A stretch of 64,000 bases of DNA from Cyclobacteriaceae bacterium (lineage in GTDB: Bacteria > Bacteroidota > Bacteroidia > Cytophagales > Cyclobacteriaceae), in NCBI GenBank assembly GCA_016787665.1, contig JAEUUC010000006.1, positions 248,001-312,000 on the forward strand, given 5' to 3'. This document shows positions 18,294 to 28,100 of the stretch, in pieces. Each line of letters begins with the position of its first letter. Position 1 is the first letter of the stretch. The translations under genes were made by a program, and so were the position numbers. The notes beneath the pieces were generated by a model that had not been told where the DNA came from, ran no database searches, and was given only the letters and a program-made list of their open reading frames with translations.

Positions 18294-18852
18294 GAAAGAA
18301 GCCCGATCGCATTACCTGGCGCAACGAAACCTTCTTGGCGATGCCGTGCGCTCAGATTACGATTTGCGCCTGTATAATCACTTTTTTCAAAAGGTGGATC
18401 TGAATGGTGTACACATCCTCCATCTTTATCTCCCGATTCCGGCACGTCACGAACCCGATACCTGGGCCATTCTTGACCGGCTGCGCAGAGAGTTTGGTCA
18501 CATCCGGCTGGTGGTGCCCAAGGTGTCGGCCAATGGTGAGTTGCAGCATATTTTTTTTGAAGGCCTCCATCAGCTCAAAGAAAATGCCTGGGGCATACCC
18601 GAGCCGCAAACGGGTGTACCGGCTGATCCCGAGAGACTAGATCTTGTTATCGTTCCGCTTTTGGCTTTTGCTGCAAACGGTCAGCGCGTTGGCTACGGAA
18701 AGGGATTTTATGACCGGTTTCTGGCGCAGTGTAAACGCCATTGCCGTAAGGTGGGGCTTAGCTATTTCGAAGCAGCAGCTATTGAGGGATTTGATGATAG
18801 GGATGTTGCCCTGGATGCCGTGGTAACACCCAACGGGCTCATCACCTTTTAA
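18286..18852 (+). CDS. 5-formyltetrahydrofolate cyclo-ligase
   Basis: ATP-dependent conversion of 5-formyl-THF to 5,10-methenyl-THF in the cytoplasm. At 188 residues it has family length. Conserved parts are the N-terminal MTKKEARSHYLAQRN basic helix, the folate-binding GIPEPQTG, and the ATP loop VPLLAFAANGQRVGYGKGFY followed by DRFL. Its start lies 8 bp inside bshC, so it is translationally coupled. Its end overlaps the convergent mnmD gene by 11 bp. Confidence 0.95.
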   Translation: MTKKEARSHYLAQRNLLGDAVRSDYDLRLYNHFFQKVDLNGVHILHLYLPIPARHEPDTWAILDRLRREFGHIRLVVPKVSANGELQHIFFEGLHQLKENAWGIPEPQTGVPADPERLDLVIVPLLAFAANGQRVGYGKGFYDRFLAQCKRHCRKVGLSYFEAAAIEGFDDRDVALDAVVTPNGLITF

Positions 18853-19498
18853 TCGCGCGGATCATTTCACGCTTTCCGGGCGGGCCCGGCACGGCCTCCA
18901 CATCGAATCCCGAACTGCGCAGGTCGCGCTTTACCTGGCCCTTGGCACAATAAGTTACGAATACGCCATCAGGACGCATGGCCTGAGCTATCTTCGCTAA
19001 TACCGGTTGTGCCCACATCTCGGGTTGCTTATTCGGTGCAAAAGCATCGAAATACACTACATGATACGTTGATTCCGGCAACACACAACTTAGCAACGAG
19101 ACCTCTCTTTTGTGTAAGGAAAAGAAAGAATCAAGCACTACCGGAGTCCCCCAGGCTGCTTCGTGAATGCGCTGAAAATCGACTTGGCGACCCTCGGCCG
19201 CATAGTTCAACGACTTCCAAATACCCGAAGCCAGCGGCTGTGTTTCCAGCGTATCATATTGAACCACCATCTTCCGGGAGGCAGCCGCTTGCCAGGTTAG
19301 CCACGCATTAAGGCCCGTTCCAAATCCAATTTCCAGAATGCGAACAGATGGCAGGTCAAGCAGATCGAACCCCTGACGAATGAATACATGATTGGACTCC
19401 TGAACTGCCCCATGTCGTGAATGATAGGTCTCATCAAGCTCGCGATTGATCAGCGAGTGTGAGCCATCACCGGTTACCAGCAGTTCCAGGTTACTCAT
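18842..19498 (-). CDS. mnmD: tRNA (5-methylaminomethyl-2-thiouridine)(34)-methyltransferase MnmD
   Basis: SAM-dependent methylation of the wobble uridine intermediate in tRNA, equivalent to the N-terminal half of E. coli MnmC. The 218 residues include GDGSHSL, the SAM motif ILEIGFGTGLNAWL, and the catalytic-region sequence VYFDAFAPNKQPEMW typical of MnmD. The FAD oxidase half of MnmC is absent, as usual outside Gammaproteobacteria. It overlaps ispF upstream by 4 bp (start within stop), so it is coupled to it. Confidence 0.94.
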   Translation of the reverse strand: MSNLELLVTGDGSHSLINRELDETYHSRHGAVQESNHVFIRQGFDLLDLPSVRILEIGFGTGLNAWLTWQAAASRKMVVQYDTLETQPLASGIWKSLNYAAEGRQVDFQRIHEAAWGTPVVLDSFFSLHKREVSLLSCVLPESTYHVVYFDAFAPNKQPEMWAQPVLAKIAQAMRPDGVFVTYCAKGQVKRDLRSSGFDVEAVPGPPGKREMIRAIKR

Positions 19499-19977
19499 GT
19501 CTTGGCGATGAGGACGACCGCCATGGCATTGACCCCTTCTTCGCGGCCCACATACCCTAATGTCTCGGTTGTAGTCGCCTTGATCGATACCTCTTCCTCG
19601 GTGATATCCATGAGCGGGGCCAGTGATTTTTTCATGGCTGGAATATGCGGATTCACTTTCGGTTTCTCCAGGCAGAGCGTGCAGTCCACGTTCACTACTT
19701 TCCAGCCGCGCTCGTGGATCATGCGTGTTACCTCTCGTAAAAAGAATTTACTATCCATACCCTTCCAACGGTTATCTGTGTTGGCAAAGTGGAAGCCAAT
19801 GTCGCGCAGGTTAGCGGCACCCAGCAGCGCATCGCAAATGGCGTGAATCAGCACATCGGCATCGGAGTGCCCTACCGCGCCCTTCGGGGCGCCTGGCAAC
19901 TCAACACCGCCAAGAAAAAACGGCCTGCCCGTCTCTAGTTGATGTACATCATATCCCATCCCAACGCGTATATTCAT
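19495..19977 (-). CDS. ispF: 2-C-methyl-D-erythritol 2,4-cyclodiphosphate synthase
   Basis: MEP-pathway enzyme making the cyclic diphosphate precursor of isoprenoids. The 160-residue protein begins MNIRVGMGYDVHQL, with the Zn ligands Asp-x-His in GYDVHQL and the His of HSDADVLIHA, and contains the substrate loop GALLGAANLRDIGFHF-like segment and TTTETLGYVGR. The frame is open 66 bases further upstream, but the ATG at 19977 fits the family length and lies 20 bases after a perfect promoter box. It forms an operon with mnmD. Confidence 0.97.
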   Translation of the reverse strand: MNIRVGMGYDVHQLETGRPFFLGGVELPGAPKGAVGHSDADVLIHAICDALLGAANLRDIGFHFANTDNRWKGMDSKFFLREVTRMIHERGWKVVNVDCTLCLEKPKVNPHIPAMKKSLAPLMDITEEEVSIKATTTETLGYVGREEGVNAMAVVLIAKT

Positions 19978-19997
19978 CTCAATTTTTGTCGTGACTA

Positions 19998-20024
19998 CAA
20001 AGGTAGTGGTTACAAGTCTTACAA
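19998..20024 (-). promoter_or_regulatory. Promoter of ispF-mnmD
   Basis: On the minus strand: TTG (complement of 20022-20024), a 16-base spacer, TACCTTTG (20005 to 19998), then 20 bases to the ispF ATG. Full TAnnTTTG match; the predicted leader is about 16 bases. Confidence 0.65.
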
Positions 20025-20095
20025 TTTTACTGTCAATAAACACCGAAATCTTACACCGAAGGCTCTGGCCTTGTATAATTAACTAATATTGACGC

Positions 20096-21808
20096 ATGCC
20101 ATTTTCGTTATCTCTGCGCAACCTGTTACTAGGCAAGGAACACATCCCCGATCGAAGAACATTTAAATACGCACTGCTCCGTGCCCAGTTTACCGTATTG
20201 ACCATCCTGGTTGCGCTGTATTATGTTGGCCTCGATTTATTCAATGGCGCTTACAAGTTCATTCCGTACTACCTGGTGATGGTCGTCATTTCCGCTATTT
20301 GCCTTCATCTGAACAGAATCGGGAAATACACATCCTCGTCTGTCTTATTGCTGTTGATGACAAACACCGTTATTTTTCTTTTTTCAGATGTGGATCAGCC
20401 CCAGGGGGGCGTTTATTTCTATTTTGTCACCTGCGCGTTGGCGGCCTTAGTCCTTTACGGCTATCAACAACGGTATCTGGGCATCAGCTTTGCCTTGCTT
20501 TCGATCGGATTGGGACTGCTGGCCTATCAGGTTGACCTGAATCTGATCGATCGGCCCTCCGATCAACCGGAGGCCGTGATGCGCAACTTCATATCGAATT
20601 TCGTCATTGGCATATTAACCAGTTCCTTCGTAGTTTTTTTTCTAATCAAACGTAATCATGACTCGGAGCGCGCTTCCATGGAAAGCACCGAGCAACTGAA
20701 AAAGACAACTGAAGATTTAAATCAAAGTCAGGAGCGGTATGCGCTCGCCCTGCGCGGCACCAAAGCCGGCATTTACAAGTGGCAGGTGGCCAATAATCAG
20801 ATGTTCATAAGCCCCTACTACAAAAGCCTGTTGGGTTACCACGATGACGAACTGGCAGAGTTAACACCTGATTTTTACCTCGCCCAGGTCGTTCACCCCG
20901 AGGACCTGGCGCGCATGCGCGAGAATTTCGCCCATCCCGAGTTAGTGGCGCCCACCTACCAAAGTGAACTCCGGCTCAAGACCAAATCGGGTGAGTATAA
21001 GTGGTTTTTGGATAGTGGCGTGTTAAAGCGATCACCCACGGGCGCTGTGGAAATGGTCGTGGGTTCCATTATCGATATCGATGAACGAAAAAAAGCCGAG
21101 GAGGAAATCCGAAAAAAGAACGTACAACTGGCCAAGACCAACGAAGAACTCGACCGGTTTGTGTACAGCGCTTCACACGATATGCGGGCTCCGTTGAGTT
21201 CGCTGCTAGGTCTCATTCACCTCTCTGAAAAAACCAACCAGCCAGAGGAACTGCATTTGTACCTGGCCATGATGAAGGAGCGAATAAAAACAATGGAAGG
21301 ATTTATCCGGGAAGTCACCGATTACTCGCGAAACACGCGGCTTGACATCACACCGTCCGAAATCATCCTTAAACCTCTGCTGCGCGAAATTGCCAATGCG
21401 TTGGCCTACTCCGTTGAGAACAAAAAAGTAAGGTTGCTCTGGCACGTGCCGGATGATTTGATTGTGACCACCGATGCGAGCCGGTTAAAAGTGGTTCTCA
21501 ATAACCTGATCTCCAATGCCTATAAGTACCACGATCAAAAAAAGTCAGAACGCTTTATCAAAATATCTGCGGGCCGGATGGATGGAAAAACGTGGATTCA
21601 CATTGAGGATAATGGTATCGGCATTGCACCGGAACACCAGCATCGCATTTTTGATATGTTCTACCGGGCTTCTGAAACCTCCGAAGGCTCTGGGTTAGGG
21701 CTCTATATCGTGAAAGAAACGCTGCAGAAGCTAGGCGGCACCATCTCCGTTAGTTCAGAACCGGAACACGGTGCCACGTTCTCGTTTTCCGTTCCTGATC
21801 TTAGCTGA
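20096..21808 (+). CDS. Membrane-bound PAS sensor histidine kinase (orphan)
   Basis: A 570-residue sensor kinase. About six hydrophobic segments (30-185) carry almost no extracellular loops. A coiled linker, a PAS_3-like domain (about 210-335, ending VVGSIIDIDERKKAEEE), HisKA with His361 (YSASHDMRAPLSS) and HATPase_c (NLISNAYKYH, DNGIGIAP, GSGLGLYIVKE) follow. It shares near-identical core motifs and the same membrane module with the kinase at 1715-2971, from which it differs mainly by the PAS insertion. No response regulator is adjacent. A TAATATTG box ends 4 bases before the ATG. The last 8 bp overlap the convergent M16 gene. Confidence 0.9.
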   Translation: MPFSLSLRNLLLGKEHIPDRRTFKYALLRAQFTVLTILVALYYVGLDLFNGAYKFIPYYLVMVVISAICLHLNRIGKYTSSSVLLLLMTNTVIFLFSDVDQPQGGVYFYFVTCALAALVLYGYQQRYLGISFALLSIGLGLLAYQVDLNLIDRPSDQPEAVMRNFISNFVIGILTSSFVVFFLIKRNHDSERASMESTEQLKKTTEDLNQSQERYALALRGTKAGIYKWQVANNQMFISPYYKSLLGYHDDELAELTPDFYLAQVVHPEDLARMRENFAHPELVAPTYQSELRLKTKSGEYKWFLDSGVLKRSPTGAVEMVVGSIIDIDERKKAEEEIRKKNVQLAKTNEELDRFVYSASHDMRAPLSSLLGLIHLSEKTNQPEELHLYLAMMKERIKTMEGFIREVTDYSRNTRLDITPSEIILKPLLREIANALAYSVENKKVRLLWHVPDDLIVTTDASRLKVVLNNLISNAYKYHDQKKSERFIKISAGRMDGKTWIHIEDNGIGIAPEHQHRIFDMFYRASETSEGSGLGLYIVKETLQKLGGTISVSSEPEHGATFSFSVPDLS

Positions 21809-23039
21809 CGCGCGTGTAGTAAAGCGTGCTGGCATTGCGTTCTTGCAGTATGTCATCAGCCACGCGCATGACATCCTCGCGGGTAACCCGGTTAATCAAT
21901 TCTTCTTCGCGGTTCACCAAATCCGCATCACCCGATAAGCTGGCGAACGCCAGATTCATGGCGCGGTTGATCACTTCCACATCGCCAAAGGCAATGGAGG
22001 ATATGGCGAGGTTTTTCACTTTCTGAAGTTCCTCGGCACGGGGGCCTTCGCGCAGCAATTCATGCAAAATCTGGTCAACCTCATACTCGGCATCCTGCGC
22101 GGATATGCCTTCGTTAACACGGCCGCTGATCACCAGCATGCCCGGATCCAGCGTGCCCATGTTGTAGGCCGAAAGGGTTGAGAAAATCTCCTTTTCCATC
22201 ACCAGGCGGTGGTACAACCGGCTGGAATGACCCCGCCCGAGAATATCGCCCAACAGATCAGTCGCATAGTAATCCGAGTGAAAGCGCCCCGGTACATGCC
22301 AGGTTTTATACAAGGCGTGAGCGGGCACATTGGCCTCAACCGTCAACTGGCGTTTTTGCTCCTGACGCAGCTCGGCAGGCAGATTTCGCTGTGGCCGGTT
22401 TCCGGCCGGAATCGGTCCAAACCACTTTTCGGCCAGCTGCCTAACCTGATTCACCTTGACGTGGCCTGCCACTACAAGCACGGCATTGCTGGGCACGTAA
22501 TGTCGAAAGAAAAAGTTCTTAACATCCTCAAGGGTCGCCTGTTCAATATGCGCCACTTCTTTTCCAATGGTGGCCCATTGATAGGGGTGTGTTTTATACG
22601 CCAGCGGGCGCAATTTTAACCACACATCTCCGTAAGGTTGATCGAGGTAGCGTTGCTTGAATTCTTCAATCACCACCTTTCGTTGAACCTCCAGAACTTC
22701 GGGATCAAACGACAAACTCAGCATGCGGTCGCTCTCCAGCCAGAACCCTGTTTCGAGATTGGCAGCCGGCACGGTGAGATAGTAGTTGGTGATGTCCGTG
22801 CTCGTAAAGGCATTGTTTTCGCCCCCTACCCGTTGCAGGGGCTCATCATAACTCGGTATGTGTTTCGATCCGCCAAACATGAGATGCTCAAACAGATGAG
22901 CAAAACCCGTTTTATCGGGATGTTCATCGCGCGAGCCCACATCGTAGAGCACATTCATCACGGCAATCTGCACCGAAGGATCTTCGTGAACGATTACACG
23001 AAGTCCGTTATCAAGCGTGAACGAGGAGAAATTAATCAT
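21801..23039 (-). CDS. M16 family zinc metallopeptidase
   Basis: A 412-residue insulinase/processing-peptidase-like protein. The inverted zinc motif HxxEH is present as AHLFEHLMFGG near residue 53, with the distal Glu expected in VVIEEFKQR. Two M16 domains fill the length. There is no signal peptide, so it is probably cytoplasmic, or periplasmic by another route. The ATG at 23039 is chosen over a TTG 15 bases upstream because that TTG lies inside the TAATTTTG promoter box. A partner inactive M16 subunit is not adjacent. Confidence 0.92.
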   Translation of the reverse strand: MINFSSFTLDNGLRVIVHEDPSVQIAVMNVLYDVGSRDEHPDKTGFAHLFEHLMFGGSKHIPSYDEPLQRVGGENNAFTSTDITNYYLTVPAANLETGFWLESDRMLSLSFDPEVLEVQRKVVIEEFKQRYLDQPYGDVWLKLRPLAYKTHPYQWATIGKEVAHIEQATLEDVKNFFFRHYVPSNAVLVVAGHVKVNQVRQLAEKWFGPIPAGNRPQRNLPAELRQEQKRQLTVEANVPAHALYKTWHVPGRFHSDYYATDLLGDILGRGHSSRLYHRLVMEKEIFSTLSAYNMGTLDPGMLVISGRVNEGISAQDAEYEVDQILHELLREGPRAEELQKVKNLAISSIAFGDVEVINRAMNLAFASLSGDADLVNREEELINRVTREDVMRVADDILQERNASTLYYTRVS

Positions 23040-23051
23040 GTGATAAAAGCT

Positions 23052-23059
23052 CAAAATTA
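23052..23059 (-). promoter_or_regulatory. Promoter -7 box (TAATTTTG) of the M16 peptidase gene
   Basis: Full TAnnTTTG match on the minus strand, 12 bases before the ATG at 23039. It rules out the in-frame TTG at 23054 as a start. Confidence 0.55.
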
Positions 23060-23140
23060 CGGAAAGAAGAGCACCCCGGGGCCCCCGTGCGTAATCGATT
23101 TTCCGAGTAACTTGCGCCCTTTGAGCCTATTCTGCGAGCT

Positions 23141-25120
23141 ATGAAATTTAACCGCAAAAAATACAGCGACCCCGTCCTGGTTCATTTATACGAAGCCTTG
23201 GTTAAACCGCGGCTGATTGAGGAAAAGATGTTGATCCTGCTTCGGCAGAACCGCATCAGCAAGTGGTTCAGCGGCATTGGTCAGGAGGCTATTTCGGTCG
23301 GCCTTACGCAAGCGCTCGACCCGGACGAATACATTTTGCCGATGCACCGCAATCTGGGCGTGTTCACCGGCCGCAACATGCCCTTTGAGCGGCTGTTTGC
23401 CCAATGGCAAGGTACACCTATGGGGTATACCAAGGGTCGCGATCGCTCGTTTCATTTCGGCTCGAACGAACATCACATTGTAGGCATGATCTCTCACCTT
23501 GGGCCACAAAACGGGGTTGCGGATGGTATTGCGCTCGCCTCCAAACTAAAAAAAGAAAAAAAGGTGACGGCCGTGTTCAACGGAGATGGCGGCACCAGCG
23601 AGGGCGACTTTCACGAAGCGGTGAACGTTGCCGCAGTCTGGGATTTGCCCGTGATCTTCATCATTGAAAACAACGGTTACGGGCTCTCCACACCCAGCCA
23701 AGAACAGTTTAGATGCAAACAGTTTATCGACAAAGCGATCGGGTATGGCATTGAAGGCATTCAGGTGGATGGAAATAACGTACTCGAAGTGTATGACACC
23801 GTGAAGACGATCACCGAGAGTCTGCGCAAAAGTCCCCGGCCGGTATTACTGGAATGCCTCACCTTTCGTATGCGCGGGCACGAGGAAGCCAGTGGAACGA
23901 AGTACGTTCCCAAAAAACTGATGGAGGACTGGGCGAAGAAAGATCCCGTAGAAAATTATGAGCGCTACCTCCTCGACCAAAAAGTGATATCGAAAGCCTT
24001 CGTTGACGAAACCCGCAAGCGAATCAAAAAAGAAATCGAAGCGGGCCTGGAGGTGGCTTTCCGCGAAACGCACCCGGTCCCTGACACCGATCTGGAACTG
24101 AGGGATATGTACGCTCCGGGCGAATCGGTTGTAGTTACCCCCAGTGATTCCTCACAAAGCGAAAAACGATTTATTGATGCCATTAGTGACGGATTGCGAC
24201 AAGGCATGGAGCGCCACCCTAATCTGGTCCTCATGGGCCAGGATATCGCAGAGTATGGTGGCGTATTCAAGATCACCGAAGGCTTTGTGGAAAAATTTGG
24301 CAAGGACCGCGTGCGGAATACCCCTCTCTGTGAAGCCGCGATAGTGGGAGCGGGTTTAGGATTGTCGGTGAAGGGAATGAAGGCAATGGTCGAAATGCAG
24401 TTTGCCGATTTTGTCACCGAAGGATTCAATCAGATCGTGAATAATCTGGCGAAAGCCCATTGGCGGTGGGGCCAGGCCGCTGACGTAGTCGTGCGGATGC
24501 CAACCGGTGCCGGCACGGCCGCAGGCCCATTCCACAGCCAAAGCAATGAAGCCTGGTTTTTTCATACACCTGGATTGAAGATTGTCTATCCGTCCAACCC
24601 GTACGATGCCAAAGGGCTGCTGACGGCAGCACTGGCTGATCCAAATCCCTACCTCTATTTTGAACACAAACTTTTGTACCGATCAGTAAAAGATACCATC
24701 CCGGACGACTATTACACCGTGGAGATTGGCAAAGCCAAACTGGTGAACGAAGGCAATGACCTTTCGATTATCACCTACGGCATGGGTGTACACTGGGCCA
24801 AAGAAGCATTAGCCTCAATGCCCAACCTGAAAGCCGATGTACTCGATTTGCGCACGTTGCTACCTTGGGATAAAGAAGCCGTGGCTACTACGGTTAAGAA
24901 AACCAACCGTGTGCTTATCCTGCATGAGGATACGCTAACCGGTGGCATCGGGGGCGAGATCAGCGCGTGGATTAGCGAACACTGCTTCGAATACCTGGAT
25001 GCTCCCGTGATACGGGTGGCGAGCCTGGACACGGCCATCCCGTTTGCGCCTACGTTGGAACGGAATTTTCTGCCTACTGATAGATTAAAACCGTGCATCG
25101 AGCGTTTGATGCAGTATTAG
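23141..25120 (+). CDS. Thiamine-diphosphate-dependent E1 dehydrogenase, fused alpha and beta subunits
   Basis: The E1 part of a 2-oxoacid dehydrogenase complex (branched-chain or pyruvate type). The 659 residues join an E1-alpha domain (about 1-330; TPP motif GDGGTSEGDFHEAVNVAAV to ENNGYG) to an E1-beta domain (about 345-659; LMGQDIAEYGGVF, QFADFVTEGFNQIVN, then the transketolase C-terminal domain). In most bacteria these are two genes; the fusion is frequent in Bacteroidota. No E2 or E3 gene is nearby. The substrate (branched-chain oxoacids versus pyruvate) cannot be settled here. The TPP cofactor links it loosely to the thiamine-regulated receptor at 59788. Confidence 0.93.
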   Translation: MKFNRKKYSDPVLVHLYEALVKPRLIEEKMLILLRQNRISKWFSGIGQEAISVGLTQALDPDEYILPMHRNLGVFTGRNMPFERLFAQWQGTPMGYTKGRDRSFHFGSNEHHIVGMISHLGPQNGVADGIALASKLKKEKKVTAVFNGDGGTSEGDFHEAVNVAAVWDLPVIFIIENNGYGLSTPSQEQFRCKQFIDKAIGYGIEGIQVDGNNVLEVYDTVKTITESLRKSPRPVLLECLTFRMRGHEEASGTKYVPKKLMEDWAKKDPVENYERYLLDQKVISKAFVDETRKRIKKEIEAGLEVAFRETHPVPDTDLELRDMYAPGESVVVTPSDSSQSEKRFIDAISDGLRQGMERHPNLVLMGQDIAEYGGVFKITEGFVEKFGKDRVRNTPLCEAAIVGAGLGLSVKGMKAMVEMQFADFVTEGFNQIVNNLAKAHWRWGQAADVVVRMPTGAGTAAGPFHSQSNEAWFFHTPGLKIVYPSNPYDAKGLLTAALADPNPYLYFEHKLLYRSVKDTIPDDYYTVEIGKAKLVNEGNDLSIITYGMGVHWAKEALASMPNLKADVLDLRTLLPWDKEAVATTVKKTNRVLILHEDTLTGGIGGEISAWISEHCFEYLDAPVIRVASLDTAIPFAPTLERNFLPTDRLKPCIERLMQY

Positions 25121-25166
25121 GGTAGCCAACGTTATCAACTGGTTTTTCGTACCTTGGTCGGTTCAA

Positions 25167-28100
25167 GTGCACCGATTCAAGCCATATCGAATCCAACTGA
25201 TGCCGTCTCTGTTGCTGACGGTTATCTTGGCGTTGGCTTTCACAGAAGGGCTTTCACAAGATCGGGCCCAAAACAACCGCCAGCAGATACGGACAACACG
25301 AGCCAAGTCGGTTAAAAAATCGGGTAAAGCCAACACAAAAGATATTGCCGGCAAGCGCCTGCGTACGCGTAACACCTCCTCTGCAGGGCGTGCCGTTTTT
25401 TCAATCTCCAGTTCGAACACCTACCGCAAGCGATCTCCCGCGGGCCGTGAACGAGCGTGGCAGGGTGGCCGGGACGGGCAGGCGCAACGCATCCGGTCTG
25501 CTACTGCTCAACAGTCCCGTAACAATGTTTTCCCTCAGAAAGGCCGCTTCGTCAACGCATCGACCAAAGCACCGCCAAGGCCCTACGGAAATCGCAGTGA
25601 GTTGGCGCGGGCGTCACGGATGCAACGCGGCCCCATTTCGTATCCTCCGGGCCGCAAGCGCATTAACAATCAGTCCGCTTCACGAGCCTATGTGGTGCGC
25701 GGTCGAAAAAATGTTTACTGGGGTAAGTATTCGAAGGGTGAGCGGGCCATTACCACCGACCTGGCGGGTGCCCCGCTTCGGAGACGTAACTTCCGCTCGC
25801 CCGAAAAGGGATTTATCGCCCAGCCGGACACGTACCGGGGACGAAAGCGAACCGGAGACCGCGCGTACAGGGGATCGTTCCCGTCCGGGTATGCCAGTCG
25901 CTCGCGAAGTGGCCGCGCCTGGAAAGGTGACGTAGCTGGATTACCCATTCGCAAACCCGGCTCCGGAAAAAGTGTTGAACTGGCAGGAGAACATTCTCTT
26001 CGCAAGCGAATTCAATCGGAAGCCAGAGCCAGCCAGGATCCTGTGCCCGTGAAAGCTCCCGGAGGCCCTACGCAGGAAATCGGTCGTTTTTTTTCCGGAT
26101 CGTTCAAGGGTGTCAAACCAAAAAAGAAAAGCGGCCAAGCGGCTACGCAACAATCCGCGCGCCTTCGGCTGAAAAAAAGTGCCAAAGTGAGCACGACTCC
26201 GGTGCCGGTAAAAACACCCGGGCCACAAACACAAGAAATTCAACGTTTCTTCAGCGGCCCGTTCAAAGGCGTGAAGCCTAAAACGAAAAGTGGTGGCCGG
26301 GCTGCCCAGGCTTCGCGCAAGCATGGCAAGCGCCTGTCAGGCAAAATCAGTGGGCCGGTGCCCGTCAAGCCGCCCGGAAAACAAACACAGGAAATCGGAC
26401 GCTTTTTTGGTAAACCGTTTAAGGGTGTAAGTCCGGACCAAGCCCGAAATTTCAGTAACGCAGGACTCTCCCACTCCGGTAATATTCGAGTTCCTCGTGG
26501 GGGAAAGGCGAAGGAGTATGGAGGCCAGGGTCTCAATTACTCGGGTAACCTAAAATCCAGACGATCACCAAAAGGTGGTGGTTCAGTGGCCCGAAACAAC
26601 TGGAATAATCAGGGCCAACCCGTGGCGGGGAGAGTCCCTTCAGCAAATACACTTCGGATGGGTGGCTATTCGGGGACTATCCGCAGTTCGGGAAAAGCCC
26701 GTGTGTTCAGCAACCCAGGCTTGAGTTACTCAGGCAACATACGCGTACCCCGTGGCACAAAAGGCAAAGTGTATGGCGACCAGGGATTAAGCTACAGCGG
26801 CAACATACGTGTGCCTCGTGGAACGAAAGGTAAAGAGTATGGCGATCAGGGCCTAAGTTATCCCGGATCGATCAAGGCCAGACGCCAGCCCAAAGGTGGC
26901 GGAAGTTTAGCCCGAAACGATTGGAACAACCAGGGCCAGCCGGTGGCGGGCCGAGTGCCGTCTGCCAATACGCTGCGCATGGGGCGTTATTCCGGTACCA
27001 TTCGGAGCACGGGCAAAGCCCGTGAGTTTAGCAATCAGGGTTACGACTATGCCGGTAATATCAGGCGCGGCCGCAAAACCTTCGGTGCCGAATGGGCTGG
27101 TTACGAAGGTGATATTCGAAGAGGAAAAAAAACGTTCTCTGCCGAATGGGCTGGTTACCAGGGTGACATTCGAAGAGGGAAGAAAACATTCTCCGCAGAA
27201 TGGGCAGGTTACCAGGGCGACATCCGCAAAGGAAAGAAAACATTCGATGCGCAATGGGCGGGCTATCGGGGTGATATCCGGCAGCGCGGCAAAAAATCAT
27301 TCAGTCGCGAGGGTTTTGACTTTGCTGGTAATCTGAAAGCGAAGCGGCCTGAGAAAGGAGGAGGTAGCATTAGTGGGCGCTTGTGGAACAACAACGAAAC
27401 GGCCATTGCCGGAAAACCTCCGACCGGGGAAGAAGTTCGGGCCTTGTCTTATTCCGGTAACATCCGGCAGTCGCGCATGCGTAAGTCATACATTCAAAAC
27501 CCCAATGCCGCACGCGAGTCGTTGAAGAAGAAAAAGCCAAGCGAACAAGATTACAAAGTTGACGGCCTTCAGATTGAAGTGAAGCCTAAAGAGTACGCCC
27601 GCAACGATCGGTCAGCGAAAGAGGCACTGTTGAACATCAAGCCAACGGCTGGATACGGGAAGGTGGGCGGCATACCCGCCAGCACGCGTTTCCGGAAATC
27701 GTATGACCAAAATAAGCGAAGCGCCCGGGAAGCGCTGGATGGCACAGCCCCATCCAAGTCTTCCATTAACGCCAGTGCGTATGCGCGGGGTATGAAGCAA
27801 TACTGGGAAACCCGGCATAACCCCAGCTCAGCCAAAGCCGCGCTGGATGTGCGCGCAGGTGGGCGATCGTTCCGCGAGGCTACGGAGTTCTCGGGTAAAG
27901 CAAGACTCCGGGCCAATTACCGGCACAACCCAAACAGTGATCGGGATGCTTTAAAAGTATTGGCCCCCGCCAAAGCATATGCGCGCCTGGGCGACTATCA
28001 AGGCAACGTGAAAATGAAAAAGCAATATGACCGCGATGCTCACCCAGATGGGCGCTATGCCAACTCGCGGCAAGACAACGTCAAGAGCGAACGAACTTTG

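Noticed and set aside
18842..19498. Full bifunctional MnmC
   Set aside because: Only the methyltransferase half is present; no FAD-binding oxidase domain follows.
27061..27275. Possible CRISPR-like array because of near-identical repeats
   Set aside because: The repeats are in frame within a protein gene, have a protein-level consensus and lack unique spacers or cas genes.
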